A stretch of DNA of 64,000 bases, from NCBI RefSeq assembly GCF_028473645.1, contig NZ_CP097269.1, positions 2,622,001 to 2,686,000 of the forward strand, written 5' to 3'. Positions within the stretch are counted from its first letter, which is position 1. Each line of letters begins with the position of its first letter. Below are positions 47,245 to 54,995 of the stretch, piece after piece. Position numbers and translations under genes: made by a program. Source of the stretch: Acidovorax sp. GBBC 1281 (lineage in GTDB: Bacteria; Pseudomonadota; Gammaproteobacteria; Burkholderiales; Burkholderiaceae_C). The notes under the pieces were generated by a model. The model was not told the origin of the DNA. It saw only the letters and a program-made list of their open reading frames with translations, and did no database searches.

Positions 47245-48147
47245 TCAGCTGCGCCCCACCACGCGAAAGCGCTCGGCGTTCGCCTGCAGCCATTGCTGGG
47301 CCAGCGCCTCGGCCGTGGGCGATGCGTGTTCCTGATCGGGGTGGAAGTCGCTGCGCAGGTAGCGCACCAGCGCCGGCAGCGAGCGCCAGGCCACGCCATC
47401 GCGCCCCCAGAAGAACCGCAGCGCACTCCAGGCCGTGGAGGGGCGCCACAGCGTGCCGTCGCGCTGCAGGTTGAGCACCGTCTGGCGCATCGCATCGACG
47501 GTGAACACCAGCGCCACATACAAGTACCAACGCACCCGCCAGGCGTTGCTGCCGCCCGCGGCGCGGTAGAGATCGAAGGCGACGGCACGGTGCTCGGTCT
47601 CCTCGGCGGCATGCCAGCGCCACACGGTCTGCAGCGTGGCGTCGGCGCCATCGAGCCAGCGCGCATGGCGCAGCGTACCGTCGGCCAGCAGGGCCGTGAA
47701 GTGTTCGTAGGCGCAGGTCACCGCCAGGGCGTGCAGCGGATTCTTGGTCCGCAGGTGCAGGCGGGCGATGCGTCCGCGCGCCCAGTGCTGCCAGTGGTTC
47801 TGCAGGCCCTGGCGCTCCAGTTCGGCGTTGTAGAGCCCGTGCAGATGCCGGTGCGTGGCCTCCTGCCCGATGAAGCCGCGCAACAGGGCCTGGAAGCGGG
47901 TGGCCAGCGGCCCATGGGGGTTGCCCAGCAGCGGCGTGACATCACGCACGGAATCGATGAAGAATTGCTCGCCCACCGGAAAGCTCATCGACAGCGCGTT
48001 GAAGAACTGCGTGCGGAAGGCATCGCCGCCGTGCCAGTGGCGGGCGAAGCCCTTTTGCAGGTCCACTTCGAGCTTGCGCACGGGGAGGGTGGCGGCGGCG
48101 GCTGCTGCGGCGGGCGCGGGGTCGGGGGAGGCGGGGATCTCGGACAT
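47245..48147 (-). CDS. Predicted metal-dependent hydrolase (PF10118-like)
   Basis: This 300-residue soluble, helical protein has several conserved His/Glu sites: FIGQEATHRHLHGLYN, TCAYEHFTALL and HAAEETEHRAVAFDLY, which look like a di-metal ferritin-like site of the predicted metal-dependent hydrolase family. No biochemical role is known for close relatives. The first 25 residues are an Ala/Pro-rich tail. It is a single gene, converging on ankB. Confidence 0.85.
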   Translation of the reverse strand: MSEIPASPDPAPAAAAAAATLPVRKLEVDLQKGFARHWHGGDAFRTQFFNALSMSFPVGEQFFIDSVRDVTPLLGNPHGPLATRFQALLRGFIGQEATHRHLHGLYNAELERQGLQNHWQHWARGRIARLHLRTKNPLHALAVTCAYEHFTALLADGTLRHARWLDGADATLQTVWRWHAAEETEHRAVAFDLYRAAGGSNAWRVRWYLYVALVFTVDAMRQTVLNLQRDGTLWRPSTAWSALRFFWGRDGVAWRSLPALVRYLRSDFHPDQEHASPTAEALAQQWLQANAERFRVVGRS

Positions 48148-48487
48148 GGGAGGCGGCTTTCCAGAAACGGCGGTGGCCCGGCAACGCCGCCGGGCTCCGT
48201 TTTCTGAGGATTATTCAGTTTTAAACCGGACGCGCTACTCGCCTACCGCTCAGGTTTTTCGGGGCAGCCCGATCACCCGGAATAAGGCTCCGAGACCGCG
48301 TGGGTACTGCGTTTCAGGCGTGAGCCGATCGTGCGACCGTCCAGACTTTGGCCGCCTTACTCATGTTTGGGAAAAGGTCGCTGTGCAGGAGCTACCGTGC
48401 GATACGCTGTGCTGGTGGACGCCATTCTTCGCCGGGCCGTCTGCAGCGCGTTCCGCTCCGCACACCCGGCACCAACCGAGGCCGCCG
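48148..48487. other. Gene-free 340-base gap
   Basis: No open frame with a plausible start and coding character, tRNA or repeat was recognised in this stretch. It should hold the promoters of the divergent hydrolase gene and the truncated thioesterase gene. Confidence 0.5.
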
Positions 48488-48553
48488 ATGAAGATCGAGA
48501 TTCCCGAAGCCAAGACGCTCGTGCACACGATGCGCTTTCCCGTGCGCTGGGGG
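48488..48553 (+). pseudogene. 5' fragment of an acyl-CoA thioesterase gene, cut by a Tn3-family element
   Basis: The frame MKIEIPEAKTLVHTMRFPVRWG is the N-terminus of a hotdog-fold thioesterase, where RWGDMDAMGH would normally follow. Immediately at the final WG codons the sequence becomes the GGGG terminal repeat of a transposon. The remaining roughly 110 codons are not found anywhere in the window, so they should lie beyond the right-hand end of the island. Confidence 0.7.
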
Positions 48554-48585
48554 TGATCTCGGTTTCAGTGCAAAATCGGAATCCT
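48550..48585 (+). repeat. Left terminal inverted repeat of a Tn3-family transposon
   Basis: The sequence GGGGTGATCTCGGTTTCAGT and the following GCAAAATCGGAA have the GGGG end and the TTTCAGTGCAA core seen in ends of the IS1071-like branch of Tn3 elements. The left flank is CGCTG, the expected 5-base target duplication. A matching right end was not found within the window. Confidence 0.6.
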
Positions 48586-48657
48586 GAGTCAAAAAACTCC
48601 TTGGCGACAACGACTTAGGAGCGTTTTATAGTGTCTCCTGCATTGGGGAGGACGCTG

Positions 48658-51606
48658 ATGTCGAGCTACCGGTACAGATTCGTTGGGTTCGAGAAACTTC
48701 CATCGGGCCTGAACGATGATGACGTGCAACTGCACTGTCGCCTGCCTGACAGTTTGGTCAAGGAGATTCGTGATAGCAACTATGCCAAGCGTTACCACTT
48801 GGGACTGGCCGTTCAACTTTCCTTTCTGGCTCTTACAGGCAGAGAGCCAGACAGCAAACTCAGGATGCCGCCGGCAATGCTGCGCTTGCTGTGTGAACAG
48901 CTTCGCATCAGCAACACCGCGATAGCTTCTCTTAAGGCGCTTTACCAGAACGCTGATCGCACGCTCGCCAACCACCGCGCCTGGGTTCGAGAGAAACTTG
49001 GCTTAGCGGCTTACGATGCAGGCGCCGAGGTGCGTTTGCAAGCAGCACTTTCCCAGCAAGCCATCGATGCCGCTTCGGTGGATGAACTCCTCAGCTCTGC
49101 CGAACACTGGCTTTTCGACAACAAGATTGTCCTGCCCGGCAAGCGCCACATTCAAGACCGTGCTCGGTCGGCCTTCCGGGTGATTGAGGAATTGGCGCTC
49201 GCCACCATTCGGACTGCAGTAACCCCTATACGACTTCGCGCAATTCTCAAGGTCATGCACGAGGAGAGCATGTCCCCTGGAATTTCAGTCCTTGAGTGGC
49301 TCAAGCAATCAGCAGGCAAACACAGCTTGAAGGCCCTCAAAGAGGTCAACTCGCGTATAGAAGCTCTGAAGGCGCTCGGCGTCCACTCGTGGAACTTGCA
49401 AGGGCTTTCCATCGGTCGCATCCACGCGTTCGCCCAAGCAGTGATGAACAGGCCGCCCTCTGAGACTGCCCGCCGAATTGAAGACACCCGCTCCGTAGAG
49501 ATTGTCTGTTTCCTCAAGCATTTGCTCGGTGAACTCAGTGACGAAGCTATCTTTCGCAACAACCGGCATACCAGCGACATCATTCGTTTGGGATCTACCC
49601 GTGTGCAAGCGAAACAGGCGCAGCGCGCTCATGAGTACCGCAGCTCCATCGAATCGATGCGGAACATAGCGGGCAACACTGACATAAACGCCGAGGAGCG
49701 TCTGGCGGCCATCATGGCTCTTGCTGAGGGTGTCTTGGGGCTCCCTCCTGTCAGCCATGCTGAGGTCGTCAGGGAAACTCTGATGGAGCAGACAACGAAA
49801 GTGCGGAATCTGCTGGCCGGGATGACCTGCCTTGATCTGCAAGCGGATCCAGCGCATGCAGACAGCAGGCTTCTTGCCGCACTGCGGGCCTTGCAAGCGG
49901 CAGAAGCCAAAGAATTGCCGAGTGACTTTGACACGTCGCTGGTCGAATCCAAGTGGCGGCCACTGCTGGAGGGGCCAGACCGCGTAGCCGCTCTTCGCGC
50001 TTTTGAAGGGTGCGCTCTGCGGCGCATTTGCAAAGGTCTGCGTGGCGGTAGCTTTTATGTGAACCACAGTGCGACATACCAGAGCAAAGAGAGTCTGCTG
50101 ATCCCACAGGAAGAATGGGAACGTGACAAACAAGCACTGTGCGAAGCCTACGGCCTGGAGCTAGACCCAAGAAAAGCTCTTGCTCTCCAGTATGAATTGC
50201 TGCGAGCGGGACTTGCGGATGTCGAGGCCGGACTAGAAAAAGGCTTGCTCGAAATCGATGAAGACGGCTCGGTCAGAATCCCGGCCATAAGGGCCATGGA
50301 GGAAGAGCCAGCGCTGCGCCGCACGAACCAGTTCCTGAACGAAATCATTGGAACGACACAGTTGTCAGACATCATCTTGGAGATCGATAGTCGCACCCAG
50401 GTCAGCACGATGCTGATGGGGCGCCAGCCTGAGACGGCACAGGAGCTTGTAGCCCTGTATACAGGCTTGTTGGCGCACGGAACCGAGATCGACGCAAAAG
50501 CTGCAGCTTCCATGATTCCAGGCGTTCCTGTGAGTCACGTTTCTGCCGCCATGCGCATGCTTGAAGCGCCTGGACGCCTGCGTGCGGCCAACGACAGCGT
50601 GGTTGCGTTTCAGCAGCGCTTTGCAATCGTCAACCTGTGGAGCGACGGGAAAAAAGCCTCTTCAGACATGATGGCTCTGGACGCTACCCGTCACCTGTCT
50701 ATTGCCCGAACCGATCCTCGCAGAAAGACCGCTGCCGCAGGTATCTACACCCATATTCTGGGCAGCTACCCCGTCATCTTCGATCAGCCTATCGTGCTGA
50801 TGACGCGCCAGGATGCTCCCGCTGTGCATGGAATTGACGCCTACAACTCCAACAGCGAGGATCGGATCAAGGTTGATCTTCTGGCCGTAGATACACACGG
50901 CTATACCTATTCCGGCATGAGCGTGGCCAAGCTGCTCAAGTTCGATTTGTGCCCGCAACTGGCGGGCCTGCCAGATCGCAAAATCTGGACGCCCCGCTCG
51001 ATCAAGGTGCCGGAGGGCCTGGAGAAAGTGGCAATTCCCGCGATTTCCGAAAAAGCCATCCGTGATGGTTGGGACCAGACCATGCGGCTCATTGCCTCAA
51101 TCAAGTCCGGGCGCGTCAGTGTGGCCTGGGCACTGGCTCGCCATGGAAGCGCGGCGGCTGGAGATGAAGTGCGTAGTTGCCTGGATCAGTACGGCCGCTT
51201 GCTTCGCTCCGTTTTCCTGTGTGACTACTTCACCAACGCTGCCTTCCGACGGGAGATCCATACTCTTCTCAATCGTGGCGAATCGGTTCACTTGCTGCAA
51301 CGCGCCATCTACTATGGGCGCGTCGCTGCCGAGCGCGGTCGGCGCCGCGACGAACTCCGGTCCATCTCCGGTGCTCATGCACTTCTGACCAATATGGTGA
51401 TCGGCTGGAACACCATGAAGCTTCAGGAAACCGTGGATCGGTTGAAGTCCGGTGGTCAACGCATCGAGGAAGATGTGCTGCGACGCATCGGGCCTGTCCA
51501 TTTCGGGCACATCAATTTTCGGGGCTTGATGAGCTTCAGCGTGGAGCGGTATGCGAGCGTGCTGCTGCGGGAGCAAACACCTGCAAAACGAACCCGGGCC
51601 AATTGA
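48658..51606 (+). CDS. tnpA: Tn3-family transposase
   Basis: This 982-residue DDE transposase has the Tn3 catalytic region: Asp in WSDGKKASSDMMALD, Asp in LLAVDTHGYTYSGM, and Glu within RRDELRSISGAHALLTN, in a full-length frame. ATG 48658 follows a GGGGAGGA ribosome site; an upstream GTG at 48631 would add nine residues. The gene points inward from the left terminal repeat about 110 bases away, as in IS1071-like elements. Codon use and GC are lower than in the surrounding chromosome. Confidence 0.92.
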   Translation: MSSYRYRFVGFEKLPSGLNDDDVQLHCRLPDSLVKEIRDSNYAKRYHLGLAVQLSFLALTGREPDSKLRMPPAMLRLLCEQLRISNTAIASLKALYQNADRTLANHRAWVREKLGLAAYDAGAEVRLQAALSQQAIDAASVDELLSSAEHWLFDNKIVLPGKRHIQDRARSAFRVIEELALATIRTAVTPIRLRAILKVMHEESMSPGISVLEWLKQSAGKHSLKALKEVNSRIEALKALGVHSWNLQGLSIGRIHAFAQAVMNRPPSETARRIEDTRSVEIVCFLKHLLGELSDEAIFRNNRHTSDIIRLGSTRVQAKQAQRAHEYRSSIESMRNIAGNTDINAEERLAAIMALAEGVLGLPPVSHAEVVRETLMEQTTKVRNLLAGMTCLDLQADPAHADSRLLAALRALQAAEAKELPSDFDTSLVESKWRPLLEGPDRVAALRAFEGCALRRICKGLRGGSFYVNHSATYQSKESLLIPQEEWERDKQALCEAYGLELDPRKALALQYELLRAGLADVEAGLEKGLLEIDEDGSVRIPAIRAMEEEPALRRTNQFLNEIIGTTQLSDIILEIDSRTQVSTMLMGRQPETAQELVALYTGLLAHGTEIDAKAAASMIPGVPVSHVSAAMRMLEAPGRLRAANDSVVAFQQRFAIVNLWSDGKKASSDMMALDATRHLSIARTDPRRKTAAAGIYTHILGSYPVIFDQPIVLMTRQDAPAVHGIDAYNSNSEDRIKVDLLAVDTHGYTYSGMSVAKLLKFDLCPQLAGLPDRKIWTPRSIKVPEGLEKVAIPAISEKAIRDGWDQTMRLIASIKSGRVSVAWALARHGSAAAGDEVRSCLDQYGRLLRSVFLCDYFTNAAFRREIHTLLNRGESVHLLQRAIYYGRVAAERGRRRDELRSISGAHALLTNMVIGWNTMKLQETVDRLKSGGQRIEEDVLRRIGPVHFGHINFRGLMSFSVERYASVLLREQTPAKRTRAN

Positions 51607-51896
51607 ATCCAAAAAGCCGTTGCATTTCCGGTTTCTATTTTTCTTTGCAAAATCGGAAAGCTGTTCTATATGAATCAATGACTTAGCGGCGCCTGCCATT
51701 TCGTGTTTTCATTTTTTTGTGCAAAACCGGAAAGTAGAGTTAGAGCTGGACGTTCGGAATGCGGCGTCCAAACGAACTCTTCTCCTGCTAGCCACACCAT
51801 CAATAAGAGATCCCATCTCGCGCCCAATCAATCGGAATGTGGGTTGTGCCCCGCTCGGATTTTGACCCTTGCCCCGGTTTTGGACCGAGATATGTT
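51607..51896. other. Gap after tnpA with transposon-end-like motifs
   Basis: No gene is evident in these 290 bases. They contain direct copies of GCAAAATCGGAA (51647-51658) and GCAAAACCGGAA (51721-51732), matching the motif in the left terminal repeat at 48570-48581. The region is AT-richer than the chromosome. Confidence 0.5.
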
Positions 51897-52349
51897 TCAC
51901 AAAAGGGATTGAAGGCGGGACGTCAGTTGTGATCCGGACGTGGGCGTGAGCCCGGTGCGCCCACTGACCAAAAACAACGACTTGCAGAACGGCCGATAGA
52001 GCCACGATCGATCATCCACGGCCACCCAGTTGCAATGCGGGAGATTGTTGGCCCAAAGCCAGGCATGACACTCCGCTTCCCGCTCGTACCCCACCAGCGT
52101 ATTCGGGACGTTCGCTAGATCGCAATATATGGGGGTGATGCCTTCGATCATGGCGGCAATGTCCGCAGAGAACCTTTGCAGCAGATCCTCATAGGATTGT
52201 TCCAGGCGCCAAGTGCTGGTGATCACGATTCGGCACCCTGGTACATGCCGTAGCGCATCTTCCAGGATCGGTAGACAGCAAAAGTGCTTGGACGCATGGC
52301 AATGCTCTGGGTGCAAGACCCCATCAAAGTCCAGGAAGAGTATGGGCAC
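51897..52349 (-). CDS. Small HAD-fold phosphatase-like protein
   Basis: This 150-residue protein begins with the HAD motif I FLDFDGVLHP (Asp7, Asp9), has the motif II-like VITSTWR and a motif III/IV acidic pair in VAVDDRSWL. Its small size, the W-rich body and STWR motif fit the HAD domains found with RNA-repair or defence proteins (PF18143-like). The start is GTG 52349. It is divergent from an XRE gene across an operator-like inverted repeat. Its substrate is unknown. Confidence 0.75.
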   Translation of the reverse strand: MPILFLDFDGVLHPEHCHASKHFCCLPILEDALRHVPGCRIVITSTWRLEQSYEDLLQRFSADIAAMIEGITPIYCDLANVPNTLVGYEREAECHAWLWANNLPHCNWVAVDDRSWLYRPFCKSLFLVSGRTGLTPTSGSQLTSRLQSLL

Positions 52350-52406
52350 AGCGCGACTTCAGAAACAGATTTCCAACAGGGACGAAATTTCTACCGAATT
52401 CGCGTG

Positions 52407-52447
52407 CCAATGAGACTAGTTGGTCGTGGTCTTTTTAGTCTCATTGG
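52407..52447. promoter_or_regulatory. Perfect 12-bp inverted repeat between HAD and XRE genes
   Basis: CCAATGAGACTA (52407-52418) and TAGTCTCATTGG (52436-52447) are perfect inverted arms with a 17-base spacer. The site is 16 bases before the XRE start and 58 bases before the divergent HAD start. The extended left arm TGAGACTAGTTGGTC recurs with two mismatches at 53221, so it is probably an XRE-protein operator. Confidence 0.65.
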
Positions 52448-52462
52448 ACGGAAATCGGGTGG

Positions 52463-52765
52463 ATGTCTTCCCGAAAGCGTGTCCAACCCCAAGCCGACTT
52501 TGGTCGGGCGCTGCAGCAATTGCGCGCTGCAAGGGGGTTGGTGCAGGAGGACATGTTGCTGGCCACCAGCCGCCGCCACATCAGTCGCATCGAGCAGAGA
52601 CATCAAGTGCCCAGTATCCGCACTATTGAGGTGTTGGCTGATCAGATGCAAATCCATCCTTTGACATTGATCGCTGCCGCGTACTGCCCGGACCTGGACA
52701 CGATTGTGGTCAATGAACTCCTCAAGACCGTCAAAGCGGACTTCAAGGGCATCATTTCAGACTAG
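52463..52765 (+). CDS. XRE-family helix-turn-helix regulator
   Basis: This 100-residue protein consists of one HTH_XRE domain (about 13-70): FGRALQQLRAARGLVQEDMLLATSRRHISRIEQRHQVPSIRTIEVLADQM, with a short helical tail. It likely represses itself and its neighbours through the operator upstream. Its TAG stop overlaps the TAG stop of the convergent gene on a shared CTAG (52762-52765). Confidence 0.88.
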   Translation: MSSRKRVQPQADFGRALQQLRAARGLVQEDMLLATSRRHISRIEQRHQVPSIRTIEVLADQMQIHPLTLIAAAYCPDLDTIVVNELLKTVKADFKGIISD

Positions 52766-53202
52766 GCGTAGCATTCCGATGCTGCCTGTTCCTTGGCGTG
52801 CTGAACCAGTATTTGAAGTCCTTGTATCAGCCCGGTGCCAATGGGCGTGGCATCTTGGCGTTGCAGCATCCGATTGACGATCTCACGATCAACGGCAGTG
52901 CTGAGCAAGCACAGAGCTTCCTGCAGAGTCTCCAAGCCCACTTCCATACTATCTCCCGAACGTTTGGCACCCGCTTTGGTCAGAAGCAACAGAGTGAGCG
53001 GTAAGGCAGCACGAGCGGGATCATGATCCCCGCTCCAATCCACGCCAGACAGAAGGTCTCTGAACTGGTCTGACACCAACAAGAGGTGTTTGTCATCCAG
53101 CGCATCCGGCAAGATGGCTTCCCATCCGCGTGATGTGATCAGGCCCAGCATGTCCTCTGCTCCAAATTTTCCGAGGGTCGCTTTTTCCAAACGCAGCATC
53201 AT
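52762..53202 (-). CDS. Hypothetical helical protein of the island
   Basis: This 146-residue soluble protein has no motif I recognise. It is Leu-rich and mostly helical (ALPLTLLLLTKAGAKRSGD, EVGLETLQEALCLLSTAVDREIV). Two ATGs open the frame (53202 and 53199). It converges on the XRE gene with overlapping stops, and its promoter region carries a copy of the XRE-type operator at 53221-53235, so the XRE protein probably controls it. Confidence 0.65.
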   Translation of the reverse strand: MMLRLEKATLGKFGAEDMLGLITSRGWEAILPDALDDKHLLLVSDQFRDLLSGVDWSGDHDPARAALPLTLLLLTKAGAKRSGDSMEVGLETLQEALCLLSTAVDREIVNRMLQRQDATPIGTGLIQGLQILVQHAKEQAASECYA

Positions 53203-53220
53203 TGTTCATTCCAGTTAATA

Positions 53221-53235
53221 TGAGACCAATTGGTC
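53221..53235. promoter_or_regulatory. Second copy of the TGAGAC-TTGGTC operator motif
   Basis: TGAGACCAATTGGTC contains the perfect 12-base palindrome GACCAATTGGTC and differs at two positions from TGAGACTAGTTGGTC at 52411-52425. It lies 19 bases upstream of the minus-strand hypothetical gene. A related half-site TGTCTCA is at 53361-53367, just before the mobile-mystery-A gene. Confidence 0.6.
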
Positions 53236-53379
53236 CTGTTCAGGACCGTGGCGTGCGAAGATAGCCGAGTAGGAAGGCCATTTCTGTATTCCAAGCGCGC
53301 GCCCCCCTCAATGGAAAGAATCCGGTTGCCCCGAAGCGCTCGGGGAGGCAACCAGCCTGTTGTCTCAATCTTTTGACCC

Positions 53380-53811
53380 TTGAAAAACCGCCTGGATCTC
53401 ACCCGCTTGGCTGAACTTGACCGGCAGTTTTGCGACTTTGCGAAGCTGCAGCGCAATGCCACGCCCAGGTGCGGTTGGACAAAGACGATTCGGCTGGCAC
53501 TGGGCATGAGTTCCAAAGCGCTGGGAGAGCGCTTGGGTATGACCGCCCAGGGGGCCCGCAAACTGGAGCAAGCCGAGGCAAATGGAAGCATTACGCTGAA
53601 CACTCTGGCGCGCCTGGCTCACGGTCTGGATTGCGAAGTGCGCTATGTTTTTGTTCCGCGAACCAGTTTGGTGGAGCAGGTGCTCAGGCGGACCCATGAA
53701 GTCGCCGGATTTCCGATGCCACCGGTGCTTGCGACGACCGACGCTCTGACGGAGACGCAGAGACTGGCAGCGCTGTCCACCGTACTCGTGAACAAGCGAG
53801 GCCTCTGGTGA
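53380..53811 (+). CDS. Mobile mystery protein A-like XRE regulator
   Basis: This 143-residue protein has an HTH of the 'mobile mystery protein A' type: RCGWTKTIRLALGMSSKALGERLGMT, then LEQAEANGSITLNTLARLA and a C-terminal VRYVFVPRTSLVEQVLRR. In other genomes it precedes a Fic-domain partner (mobile mystery protein B) in a toxin-antitoxin-like pair carried by mobile DNA. Here no Fic gene follows. Translation begins at TTG 53380. No strong ribosome site is seen. Confidence 0.75.
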   Translation: MKNRLDLTRLAELDRQFCDFAKLQRNATPRCGWTKTIRLALGMSSKALGERLGMTAQGARKLEQAEANGSITLNTLARLAHGLDCEVRYVFVPRTSLVEQVLRRTHEVAGFPMPPVLATTDALTETQRLAALSTVLVNKRGLW

Positions 53812-53909
53812 GTCAGACGGTTTTCGACGCGCGAGTTGGAAACGAACACGCGCATGTCAGTGATCATGCGCGTGGTGCGTTGACCGCCGCGATGAGGCCT
53901 CGCACGTAG
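53808..53909 (+). CDS. Short frame in the mobile-mystery-B position
   Basis: A 33-residue frame starts with GTG 53808, overlapping the preceding stop as GTGA, where the Fic partner gene would be expected to begin. Its translation shows no Fic motif (HPFxxGNGR) and is not recognised. It may be a chance frame or a scrap of a lost partner. Confidence 0.25.
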   Translation: MSQTVFDARVGNEHAHVSDHARGALTAAMRPRT

Positions 53910-53963
53910 CCTCCCAGGTCAGCTGAAATCAGCTAGTCGGACTGCCTAGTAGTTCAATATTTT

Positions 53964-53977
53964 GTAGAGATAGCTAC
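53964..53977. promoter_or_regulatory. Dyad upstream of chrB
   Basis: GTAG-N6-CTAC lies 40 bases before chrB in an AT-rich promoter-like stretch. ChrB-type regulators bind imperfect dyads just before their own operon, so this is a candidate operator, but the arms are short. Confidence 0.35.
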
Positions 53978-54016
53978 ATCATTGCAGCAGTCATGACGGC
54001 GCACTAAGCTGCCGCC

Positions 54017-54979
54017 ATGTCTCTCACCTCTGACTCTTGGCTGGCCTTCATCGTCAGCCTCCCATCTGCAGCAGCCACTGCGCGCATGCGGATTTGGCGT
54101 GCCGTCAAGGCACTGGGTTGTGCCGCCTTGCGCGACGGGGCCTACCTGCTGCCCGCAAAAGCGGAACAGGCAGCGCAGCTGCAAACGCTGGCCGATGAGG
54201 CGCTGCAGGAAGGCGGGCAAGCCTGGCTGCTGCACGTGCATGCCCAGGACATGGCCGAACAAGCCGCCTACCAAGCACTGTTTGACCGCACTGCCGACTA
54301 CGCCCCCTGGCTGGATGAGTTGGCAAAAGCCCGCCAGATTTTGCCCACGCTAGTCGCTGTAGAGCTGCAGCGTCTGCAACGTCGGCACGCGCGCGCCTAT
54401 GAGGCCATTCACAAGATCGACTTCTTTCCGGGTGAATCCTCCATCCGTGCCGAAGCCCAATGGCGGGACTTCACGAACGCGGTCGAATCCATCCAGTTAC
54501 CCGGCGAACCCCAGGCCGCAGCGGGCCGTATTGCCCGGCGTGACCGAATGCAGTACCAGGGGCGCCTGTGGGCAACACGCCGCCATCTGTGGGTAGACCG
54601 TGTGGCGAGCGCCTGGCTCATCCAGCGCTTCATCGACCCCAGCGCACGCTTTCTTTGGCTGGAATCCCCGGCCGACTGCCCCGCCGATGCGCTGGGTTTT
54701 GATTTTGACGGCGCGACTTTCTCGCACGTGGGCGACCGGGTGACGTTTGAGGTGCTGCTGGCGAGCTTTGGCCTGGACGGTGATCGCGGCCTGTTGCGCC
54801 TGGGCTCCATGGTGCATGCCCTGGACGTGGGGGGGACCACCACACCTGAAGCCAGCGGCTTCGAGGCCGTGCTGGCCGGTGCGCGCAAGCGCTGGCCGGA
54901 CGACGACGCCCTGTTGACCGATGTGGGTGGGGTTTTGGACTCGCTCCATGCGCATTTCTCGACCCACCGCAAACCGTAG
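54017..54979 (+). CDS. chrB: Chromate-responsive regulator ChrB
   Basis: This 320-residue protein has the N-terminal ChrB region WLAFIVSLPSAAATARMRIWRAVKALGCAALRDGAYLLP and the C-terminal ChrB domain (RRHLWVDRVASAWLIQRFIDPSARFLWL ... HALDVGGTTTPEASGFEAV). In characterised systems ChrB senses chromate and controls chrA. It is the first gene of a chrB-chrA operon on the acquired island, with chrA 16 bases downstream. A short dyad upstream may be its operator. Confidence 0.93.
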   Translation: MSLTSDSWLAFIVSLPSAAATARMRIWRAVKALGCAALRDGAYLLPAKAEQAAQLQTLADEALQEGGQAWLLHVHAQDMAEQAAYQALFDRTADYAPWLDELAKARQILPTLVAVELQRLQRRHARAYEAIHKIDFFPGESSIRAEAQWRDFTNAVESIQLPGEPQAAAGRIARRDRMQYQGRLWATRRHLWVDRVASAWLIQRFIDPSARFLWLESPADCPADALGFDFDGATFSHVGDRVTFEVLLASFGLDGDRGLLRLGSMVHALDVGGTTTPEASGFEAVLAGARKRWPDDDALLTDVGGVLDSLHAHFSTHRKP

Positions 54980-54995
54980 CACCTCAGGAATGAAC

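Noticed and set aside
51840..51900. ACCGAGAT stretch as the right terminal repeat of the Tn3-family element
   Set aside because: Only about nine bases agree with the complement of the left end, the GGGG/CCCC terminus is missing, and no CGCTG target repeat follows.
53808..53909. Fic-domain toxin after the mobile-mystery-A gene
   Set aside because: The frame has only 33 codons and no HPFxxGNGR motif.
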